In this document: positions 57,736-64,000 of the stretch, piece by piece
Position numbering within the stretch: the stretch's first letter is position 1
How the letters are laid out: each line of letters begins with the position of its first letter
Source: Murdochiella massiliensis
GTDB taxonomy: Bacteria > Bacillota > Clostridia > Tissierellales > Peptoniphilaceae
Direction of reading: 5' to 3'
Assembly: GCF_900059565.1 (NCBI RefSeq)
Contig: NZ_FIZW01000002.1
Coordinates: forward strand, 1 to 64,000
DNA length: 64,000 nucleotides
The notes under the pieces: model-generated
Told to the model about the DNA's origin: nothing
Database searches by the model: none
What the model saw: the letters and a program-made list of their open reading frames with translations, nothing else
Translations under genes and position numbers: made by a program

Positions 57736-58314
57736 ATGGCTTTACTAACCTTGCGCGTGGAAGGAGATCCCATCCTTCGCAAAAAAGCGAAACCGGTCAA
57801 CGAGATCAATGACAAAATTCGCACGCTTCTTGATGCCATGGTGGCAACCATGAAAGAAAATGAGGGTGTCGGTCTTGCCGCACCGCAGGTGGGCAGACTG
57901 CGCCGTCTGATTACGGTGGATGTCGGACAAGGCGTGTATAAAATGGTCAACCCCGAGATCATCGAATATTCTGAAGAACAGCAGTTGGATATTGAAGGAT
58001 GCTTATCCGTCCCGCACTATAACGGTACGGTCTATCGCCCGCAACGGGTGGTGGTATCGTATCTGGACGAAGAGGGTGAGGCGAAAACGGTCGAAGCGGA
58101 GGGCCTTTTTGCTCGGTGTCTCTGTCATGAAATTGATCATTTGAATGGTGTGCTTTTTCGGGATCTGGTAGACGAAGAAATCGACCTTGCCCATCCGACG
58201 GATGAACAGAAAGCGTATTTGCGTGCGCATCATCTCCTGAATGAAGAAGAAGAGCCCGTACCGGAGCAGGAGGAAATGCAGGTGTCCGAATCTGAAGCGA
58301 AAGGGGAGAAGTGA
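57736..58314 (+). CDS. def: Peptide deformylase
   Basis: Removes the formyl group from nascent protein N-termini with a bound metal. The 192-residue protein has motif 1 GVGLAAPQVG, motif 2 EGCLSVPHYNG (Cys ligand) and motif 3 CHEIDHLNGVLF (two His ligands). A Glu-rich tail extends beyond the usual end. ATG 57736 follows AAAGGA; an in-frame upstream ATG at 57679 has no ribosome site. The stop overlaps the fmt start region. Confidence 0.95.
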   Translation: MALLTLRVEGDPILRKKAKPVNEINDKIRTLLDAMVATMKENEGVGLAAPQVGRLRRLITVDVGQGVYKMVNPEIIEYSEEQQLDIEGCLSVPHYNGTVYRPQRVVVSYLDEEGEAKTVEAEGLFARCLCHEIDHLNGVLFRDLVDEEIDLAHPTDEQKAYLRAHHLLNEEEEPVPEQEEMQVSESEAKGEK

Positions 58315-59255
58315 TGCGCATTGCCTTTTTCGGTACGCCGGACTTTGCTCTTCCTTCGCTTCATGCGCTTCATGCAGCGGAAGATATGGACATCGTTTTA
58401 GTCGTTTCCCAACCGGATCGTCGAAGATCTCGCGGAAAGTGGAGCCCGACGCCGGTGAAGGAAGCCGCGCTTTCGCTTTCTCTTCCGGTGGAAACGCCGG
58501 ATTCGGTAAACGATGCCGCGTTTCTGTCCCGACTTGACGAGACACAGCCGGATGTTCTTGTGGTCATCGCTTTCGGCCAGCTCCTCGGCGACGCATTGCT
58601 TTCCCGCTATGCCGGGAAGATTCTCAACATCCATGCGAGCCTGCTTCCGCACTATCGCGGCGCCGCACCCATTCAGCGGGCAATGCTTGCCGGAGAGAGC
58701 GAAGTGGGCGTAACCGCAATGCTTGTGGAAAAGGAACTCGATGCCGGGGATATGCTTAAACAAGCCTCCTTTGCATTGAAGGCTGAGGACTTAAACATCG
58801 TATCGAAAAAACTGAGTGTGCTCGGTGCGGAGGTACTGTTAGATACCCTTCGCCATTACGAGGCATATTACGCGGCTCGTGTTCCGCAAGATGAGGAAAA
58901 AGCAACCTATGCCGCAAAGATTCAACGTGAAGACGGCTTGCTCGATATGCATCAATCAGCAGAAATGCTGGTTCGTCGAGTCTTAACATTGAAAGATTGG
59001 CCGGGGGCGAAGATTTGCTGGATGGGCGAGGAGTATAAAGTACATGACGCCCATGCGGAGAAAGATGCCGGTGAGGGTGAAGTAGGGGAAATTCTTCGCG
59101 CTGATAGGAACGGCATCGCCATTCGGGCGGGAGAAGATGTGTTCGTGGTAGACGTGTTGCAACCGGCCAATAAGAAATCTATGCCGGTCGGCGCATTTCT
59201 GAACGGTCATCCGGTCACGCCGGGAACCAAAATTACCTCGTGGGAGAATGTATGA
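58314..59255 (+). CDS. fmt: Methionyl-tRNA formyltransferase
   Basis: Formylates initiator Met-tRNA using 10-formyltetrahydrofolate, the step undone by Def. The 313-residue protein has RIAFFGTPDFALPSL, the catalytic Asn-His-Asp in ILNIHASLLPHYRGAAPIQRA and LDAGDML, and a C-terminal OB-like domain (VRRVLTLKDWPGAKI). The start is ATG 58314, five bases after GGGGAG, overlapping the def stop. The end overlaps rsmB. Confidence 0.95.
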   Translation: MRIAFFGTPDFALPSLHALHAAEDMDIVLVVSQPDRRRSRGKWSPTPVKEAALSLSLPVETPDSVNDAAFLSRLDETQPDVLVVIAFGQLLGDALLSRYAGKILNIHASLLPHYRGAAPIQRAMLAGESEVGVTAMLVEKELDAGDMLKQASFALKAEDLNIVSKKLSVLGAEVLLDTLRHYEAYYAARVPQDEEKATYAAKIQREDGLLDMHQSAEMLVRRVLTLKDWPGAKICWMGEEYKVHDAHAEKDAGEGEVGEILRADRNGIAIRAGEDVFVVDVLQPANKKSMPVGAFLNGHPVTPGTKITSWENV

Positions 59256-60553
59256 TGGGAAAAACGGACGAAGCCAGAGAAGCTGCACTTGACGTACTTG
59301 TGCAAGGGGAGCGAAAAGGCGAAGCGGTGGAAAGATCGCTTAACCGTCATGCAGAAAAGGTAGCGGATGCGCGTGATCGGGCGGCAATGCGTAGGCTGGT
59401 TTACGGTGTTTTGGAAAATCGCCGCTATCTGGATGCCATGTTGGATGCCTTTTCTGCCCGTCCCATGGCAAAGCAAAAGGTCACGGTGCGCAATATTCTT
59501 CGTCTCGCTGTCTATGAACTTCGTTTTTTAGAGACCCCGCCGCATGCGGCGGTGAATGAGGCCGTTTCGTTGGTACCGAAAAAAGAGCAGCCGGCCAGAC
59601 GCTACGTGAACGCCGTGTTACGCTCATTCCTGCGTGCGGGAGAAAGTGCAGCCGAACTTTCGATTGCGGATCATAGGAAACGTCTTGCCGTGCGCTATTC
59701 GCTTCCGGATTGGATGGCGGAATACCTCGCGGATTGTTTTTCCGAGGAAGATTGGGAAACCTTGCTGTCCAGACAGAATGAATCGGCACCGATAAGCCTT
59801 TTCGTTGCGCCTAAATACTCCCGTGAGGCGCTCTTTGAAGAACTCTTGCCCACTCTTACCGATTTGCGTTTCGGCGCGATTTCTCCACACTGCCTCTTGT
59901 GTACAGGGGGTCCGATTACCGAGACCTCCGCGTTTCGGGAAGGAAAAATTACGATTCAATCCCAAGCCGGCGTGCGTGCGGCGGAAGTAGCGGCAGAAGG
60001 AATCGAAAAAGGGGAAATTCTCGATCTCTGTGCGGCACCAGGAGGAAAAGCGGTAGCGATGAAGCTTCTTTCTCCGTCGTGTCGGGTGGTCGCCAATGAC
60101 GTAGTGGAAGAAAAACGGCGCTATCTGGAAGAAAATGCACAGCGCATGCATACTCCGTTGGATATCAACATCGGCGATGCACGCTTATTTCGACCGGAGT
60201 GGGAAAACCGGTTTGATGCCGTGCTCGTAGATGCGCCCTGCTCGGGTCTTGGACTCTTAGGACGAAAGCCGGACATTCGTTGGCATCGCCAAAGAGAGGA
60301 TATTGACGAACTGGCTATTTTGCAAAAGGAAATTGTTCAAACGGCATTACGTTATGTGAAACCCGGTGGACGACTGGTGTATAGTACGTGCACTTACGGA
60401 AGAAAAGAAAACGAAGAGGTCATTGCGACCATCCCTAAGACGTGGATTTCCGAGCCGATGGAGGGAAAACCGGTACTTTATTATTCCCCCCTTGAGGACT
60501 GGTCGGACGGCTTTTTTGTGGCACGCTTTCGTCGTCCGGACGCTGACGCGTAA
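59252..60553 (+). CDS. rsmB: 16S rRNA (cytosine-967-C5)-methyltransferase
   Basis: Methylates C967 of 16S rRNA. The 433-residue protein has an N-terminal NusB-like domain (EAREAALDVLVQG, ILRLAVYELRFLETPPHAAVNEAV) and a Rossmann methyltransferase domain with LDLCAAPGGKAVAM, VDAPCSGLGLLGRKPDIRW (catalytic Cys region) and LVYSTCTYGRKENEEV (second Cys). ATG 59252 overlaps the fmt stop after GGGAG; ATG 59255 is possible. Confidence 0.95.
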   Translation: MMGKTDEAREAALDVLVQGERKGEAVERSLNRHAEKVADARDRAAMRRLVYGVLENRRYLDAMLDAFSARPMAKQKVTVRNILRLAVYELRFLETPPHAAVNEAVSLVPKKEQPARRYVNAVLRSFLRAGESAAELSIADHRKRLAVRYSLPDWMAEYLADCFSEEDWETLLSRQNESAPISLFVAPKYSREALFEELLPTLTDLRFGAISPHCLLCTGGPITETSAFREGKITIQSQAGVRAAEVAAEGIEKGEILDLCAAPGGKAVAMKLLSPSCRVVANDVVEEKRRYLEENAQRMHTPLDINIGDARLFRPEWENRFDAVLVDAPCSGLGLLGRKPDIRWHRQREDIDELAILQKEIVQTALRYVKPGGRLVYSTCTYGRKENEEVIATIPKTWISEPMEGKPVLYYSPLEDWSDGFFVARFRRPDADA

Positions 60554-60572
60554 ACGATAGGGATGATATAAT
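60543..60572 (+). promoter_or_regulatory. Possible internal promoter before rlmN
   Basis: CTGACG (60543-60548) and a perfect TATAAT (60567-60572) are 18 bases apart, at the end of rsmB and 21 bases before rlmN. It would feed rlmN-stp-prkC. Confidence 0.45.
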
Positions 60573-60592
60573 AACCAAAAGCAGGAGGAAGT

Positions 60593-61627
60593 ATGCAACG
60601 TGCAGGTAATGCGCTTACGCTTGCGGAATGTCGGGAGTGGGCATCGAGACAGGGCTTTCCCGCTTTTCGCGGAAATCAACTTTTTCATTATTTCCATATC
60701 GAGCGTAAACGGGATATTCTTGAGGCTCATGTCCTGCCCAAGGCGTTTCGGGAACGAGCGGCAAGCCTTCCTGTACGCACAGTGCAGAAGATTAAGCGTC
60801 TCGTTTCTCGTGACGGCAGCGCAAAGTATCTGCTGGCGCTGGAAGACGGCATGGCTATAGAAACGGTATTTATGCCGTATGCCGATCGTACGACACTGTG
60901 TGTCTCTACACAGGTGGGATGTCGTATGGGTTGCACGTTTTGCGCTTCCACCAAAGCGGATTTCGGTCGTAATTTACAGGCGGAAGAAATCTTAGCGCAG
61001 GTCTATCGCGTAGAAGAATGGGAAAAAACGCCCATTACCCGTATCGTTTTAATGGGCATCGGCGAACCGATGGATAATTTGGAGGAAGTGCTTCGTTTCA
61101 TTCATCTCGTCACTTCTCCTGAAGGAAAGAATCTGAGCGAAAGGCATATCACGCTTTCCACCTGCGGAATTGTTCCGGGCATTCATCGGCTGATGCAGGA
61201 AAAATTAGCCATTAATTTGGCCATTTCCCTTCATGCCACGTCGGATGAACGACGAAGGCGAACCATGCCCATTGCCCGACGCTATACCATTGCTGAAGTG
61301 TTAGACGCCTGTGATGCCTATTTTGCAGAGACGGGAAGGCGCATCAGCTTTGAGTATGCTCTTATTCAAGGCGAAAATGACCGGGAAGAAGATGTACAGT
61401 GGATGAGCACCCATCTTGTCGGTCCGCAATATCATGTCAATCTGATTCCCTTGAACACGATCGAGGAGTTTCAGGGGCGTTCCGCAAAGGAACAGGCGAT
61501 TGCCCGCTTTGCAGAACGGTTGGAGAAAAACGGCGTGCATGTCAGCATTAGACAGAAACGCGGAGCAGATATCGACGCTGCCTGTGGTCAGTTGCGCGTC
61601 CTGTATGAAGAAGGAGAGAGGAATTGA
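60593..61627 (+). CDS. rlmN: Dual-specificity RNA methyltransferase RlmN
   Basis: A radical SAM enzyme methylating C2 of A2503 in 23S rRNA and A37 of some tRNAs. The 344-residue protein has the cluster motif CRMGCTFCAST, VLMGIGEPMDNLEEV, ITLSTCGIVPGI, NLAISLHATSDE and a C-terminal region with the catalytic Cys (DIDAACGQL), while the other Cys-containing loop lies earlier. AGGAGG precedes the start. It overlaps the following phosphatase gene. Confidence 0.96.
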   Translation: MQRAGNALTLAECREWASRQGFPAFRGNQLFHYFHIERKRDILEAHVLPKAFRERAASLPVRTVQKIKRLVSRDGSAKYLLALEDGMAIETVFMPYADRTTLCVSTQVGCRMGCTFCASTKADFGRNLQAEEILAQVYRVEEWEKTPITRIVLMGIGEPMDNLEEVLRFIHLVTSPEGKNLSERHITLSTCGIVPGIHRLMQEKLAINLAISLHATSDERRRRTMPIARRYTIAEVLDACDAYFAETGRRISFEYALIQGENDREEDVQWMSTHLVGPQYHVNLIPLNTIEEFQGRSAKEQAIARFAERLEKNGVHVSIRQKRGADIDAACGQLRVLYEEGERN

Positions 61628-62373
61628 TGAACACCTATTCCATAACCGACGTGGGACGCGTGCGTTCCATGAATCAGGATCGCTATTCCAACTACTTTCA
61701 TCCCCGCTTTTCGCTGCTTTTGTTGGCGGACGGTATGGGTGGACACAACGCCGGAGAAGTGGCGGCAGCCATGGCGATTGATGCCTGCCGGGAATACTTC
61801 ATGAAAGACAAGGAACGAAGCGACTATGAAGCGCTGTTGACCGAAGCGGTGGAGGCGGCCAATCTTGCCGTTTATGAAAAAGGAGAAAGCATTTCGGAAT
61901 ATCGCCGTATGGGAACAACGATCTGTGCGGCGGTGATTGCCGATCGTCAGTTGACGATCGCTCACGTCGGCGACAGTCGCATTTATCTTTTCCGCGACGG
62001 AAAACTTCTACAGCTGACGCAGGATCATTCTTTGGTCGCCGACATGGTTCGTCAGGGTCTGCTCACCCCGGAACAAGCGCTCGTACATCCGGACCGAAAC
62101 ACCCTGACTCGTGCTGTCGGTACGAATGAAACCATCGCGGTGGACACTCGCACCCTTTCTCTCTCCGCAGGAGATCGTCTTCTTCTTTGCAGCGACGGTC
62201 TAACAAAGATGATGGACACCGAGGCGATTGAAGCAATTCTTGCCGCTGAGCCGGTCGCACGTGAAGCGGCTGAAATGCTCGTGAAACAGGCAAATGACAA
62301 TGGAGGAGCCGACAATATTACCCTTACGCTGTACGATATAGGAGGCGATGATGAAGCCGATTCTGCTCAATAA
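61627..62373 (+). CDS. stp: PP2C-family protein serine/threonine phosphatase (Stp/IreP type)
   Basis: A metal-dependent phosphatase that reverses phosphorylation by the PASTA kinase encoded next. The 248-residue protein has the PPM motifs RSMNQDRY, LLLADGMGGHNAGEVAA, GTTICAAV, IAHVGDSRIYL, LCSDGLTKMM and DNGGADNITL, with the aspartates that bind two metals. ATG 61627 has a ribosome site in the rlmN end. It overlaps prkC by 23 bases, so kinase and phosphatase are translationally linked. Confidence 0.94.
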   Translation: MNTYSITDVGRVRSMNQDRYSNYFHPRFSLLLLADGMGGHNAGEVAAAMAIDACREYFMKDKERSDYEALLTEAVEAANLAVYEKGESISEYRRMGTTICAAVIADRQLTIAHVGDSRIYLFRDGKLLQLTQDHSLVADMVRQGLLTPEQALVHPDRNTLTRAVGTNETIAVDTRTLSLSAGDRLLLCSDGLTKMMDTEAIEAILAAEPVAREAAEMLVKQANDNGGADNITLTLYDIGGDDEADSAQ

Positions 62374-64000
62374 TCGTTATCGCTTGGCGCAACGCATCGG
62401 ACAGGGCGGAATGGCCTATGTGTACGAGGCGGAAGATCTCGTGTTGAAGCGTAAAGTTGCCGTCAAAATCTTAAAAGAGCAATATCTCGAAGATGATGAA
62501 TTTGTTCAGAAATTTGAGAATGAAGCATTGGCCGCCGCTTCGCTCAATCACCCCAACGTGGTCAATGTGTATGATGTCGGACGTGAGCAGTTTGATGACC
62601 GCGTGCTTCATTATATTGTAATGGAGCTCATTGAAGGAACGACGTTGAAGGAAGCGATTCAAACGCATGGAACCATGAGTAGCGCCGTAGTCGCCAAAAC
62701 CGGTCAGCAGATTGCGCTGGCTCTTGCGCGTGCACATGAGTCACACCTTGTACATCGGGATATCAAACCGGCCAATATTCTTATCACGAAAACGGGAGAT
62801 ATCAAAGTTGCGGATTTCGGCATCGCCCGCATTACTTCCTCATCCACAGTGACGTTTACGAATAATATTTTGGGTACGGTGCATTACATTTCTCCTGAGC
62901 AGGCAAAGGGACAGCCCGTGGATGCCCAGTCCGATATCTATTCTCTTGGCGTTGTCATGTATGAAATGGCGACAGGTAAAGTGCCTTTTGACGCGGAAAC
63001 GTCTGTGGGTATTGCGATGAAGCAGATTCAGGAGCAGCCTGTTGCACCCATTGATCGCAATCCTTCTCTTCACCCCGGCTTAAACCGCATTATCCTGCGT
63101 TGTCTCGAAAAAAATCCGGATGATCGCTATACGTCTGCAGAGGAATTGGCGGATGCCCTGGACAATTACAATAATTTTGACGATACGCTTTTTCTTCCCA
63201 CCGCCAATTCGCATGAGGATACGCGAAACACTCCTGTCGCCCCTGTACAGGAAGCCGTTTATCAAAGCCGAAGTGCGCAGGCGAAAAAAGAATTGAAGGA
63301 AAAAAAGGCAAATTTGCGCACGATTTCTCTGCTTGCCGTTTCGGTCGTTGCCGTTCTTCTTCTGGTGTTCTTTTTCTTCTATCAGAAACAGAAGAGTGAG
63401 AAAGAACGATACGCTATGGTACCCGCCGTGATCAATTTGGAGGAAGAAAACGCCCTGAATCAGCTGGAGAAAAACAATTTGAAGGGGGCGGTCACGGAAC
63501 GCCGTCCGGATGAGGAAGTCGAACAGGGCATCGTCATCGACCAGAGCATTATGAGCGGAACGACAGTGGAAAAAGGAACGACGATAAATCTGGTGGTCAG
63601 CTCAGGAAAGAAACAAAAAACAGTGCCGGATGTGGCGGAAAAAGGCATAGAAGAAGCGACCAAAATATTGCAGGAAGCCGGTTTTCGCGTCGGACAGACC
63701 AAGATGATCTTTGACGAGCATACGGCAAAAAACCAGGTCGTTCGTACGGAACCGTCCGCCGGAACGGAAGCGGAAAGCGGAAGTCGCATTGTTCTTGTCG
63801 TCAGCAAGGGGAAAGAAGCGGTGATGACGATGGTTCCGGTGTTGATCAATAAAACACAGAATCAGGCTCTTGCGGAACTCAACGAAGCCGGCCTCAAATT
63901 GGAGAAGGTGAATACGGCTTTCAGCAGCTACCCTTCGGGAACGGTAATTTCGCAATCCATTGCTGCCGGTACACAAGTGGAACAAAACAGTGCCATTACC
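62351..64000 (+). CDS. prkC: PASTA-domain serine/threonine protein kinase (partial, runs off the window)
   Basis: A membrane receptor kinase sensing muropeptides or lipid II and controlling wall synthesis. The 550 codons present cover an N-terminal Hanks kinase (Gly loop IGQGGMAYVYEA, Lys in VAVKIL, HRDIKPAN with Asp137, DFG at 155-157, GTVHYISPEQ), a juxtamembrane segment, a membrane helix at about 323-345, and PASTA repeats from about 356, 423 and 493, the third cut by the window end. ATG 62351 is five bases after AGGAGG; ATG 62348 is possible. The likely substrate IreB is encoded at 47626. Confidence 0.95.
   Translation, partial: MKPILLNNRYRLAQRIGQGGMAYVYEAEDLVLKRKVAVKILKEQYLEDDEFVQKFENEALAAASLNHPNVVNVYDVGREQFDDRVLHYIVMELIEGTTLKEAIQTHGTMSSAVVAKTGQQIALALARAHESHLVHRDIKPANILITKTGDIKVADFGIARITSSSTVTFTNNILGTVHYISPEQAKGQPVDAQSDIYSLGVVMYEMATGKVPFDAETSVGIAMKQIQEQPVAPIDRNPSLHPGLNRIILRCLEKNPDDRYTSAEELADALDNYNNFDDTLFLPTANSHEDTRNTPVAPVQEAVYQSRSAQAKKELKEKKANLRTISLLAVSVVAVLLLVFFFFYQKQKSEKERYAMVPAVINLEEENALNQLEKNNLKGAVTERRPDEEVEQGIVIDQSIMSGTTVEKGTTINLVVSSGKKQKTVPDVAEKGIEEATKILQEAGFRVGQTKMIFDEHTAKNQVVRTEPSAGTEAESGSRIVLVVSKGKEAVMTMVPVLINKTQNQALAELNEAGLKLEKVNTAFSSYPSGTVISQSIAAGTQVEQNSAIT

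Overview
The window is a chromosomal segment of a Gram-positive anaerobe of the Bacillota, base composition close to even. Rubrerythrin, a cysteine desulfidase-type enzyme, NrdR, RNase J, RqcH/RqcP, IreB with a PASTA kinase, and MraZ with a division cluster all point to the Clostridia/Tissierellia branch. A Peptoniphilaceae-type organism would fit, but that placement is inference. Almost everything is housekeeping. I see no phage, insertion sequence, CRISPR array or large defence island.

Layout. 1-3514: the 3' part of an rRNA operon (23S, 5S, initiator tRNA-Met, terminator). The 23S gene carries an intervening sequence of about 200 nt in helix 45 and lies between the two arms of a 28-nt processing stem. 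3532-8117: rubrerythrin and a cysteine desulfidase-like gene diverge; then come tRNA-Ala, a small remnant of a HicB-type antitoxin, a 520-nt gene-poor stretch with strong RNA structure ending in a terminator, cyclophilin, tRNA-Thr and a YpfJ-type metallopeptidase. 8299-19487: HAD phosphatase and dUTPase, then rqcP-divIC-tilS-hpt-ftsH, a membrane protein, pyrG, an ECF transporter subunit, coaX and dus. 19479-24564 (minus strand): a class A penicillin-binding protein followed by a response regulator and sensor kinase. 24780-28772: hflX, a YigZ-family gene, yebC, a DUF1461/Lit-type membrane enzyme and lgt, closed by a terminator.

28783-39141: a compact division and wall cluster, mraZ-rsmH-ftsL-PBP-mraY-murD-ftsW-ftsQ-ftsZ-nrdR, with its own promoter and MraZ boxes and without murE, murF, murG, murC or murB. 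39157-51511: rarA, asnS, leuS, an Rrf2 regulator, alaS, ireB, ruvX, a DUF1292 gene, RNase J and a U32-family gene. 51531-53303 (minus): rqcH. 53492-64000: gmk-rpoZ-coaBC-priA-def-fmt-rsmB-rlmN-stp-prkC, many with overlapping stop and start codons; prkC runs off the window.

How the genes fit together. Wall growth and division (division cluster, PBP1A, PASTA kinase with its phosphatase and the small substrate IreB) and translation with its quality control (three aminoacyl-tRNA synthetases, TilS, Dus, Def, Fmt, RsmB, RlmN, RqcH, RqcP, HflX) dominate. The adjacent Lit-like and Lgt genes suggest lyso-form lipoproteins. The observations most worth checking are the 23S intervening sequence, the unassigned structured RNA region at about 6029-6368, the 32-bp perfect palindrome between rqcH and gmk, and the lit-lgt pair.
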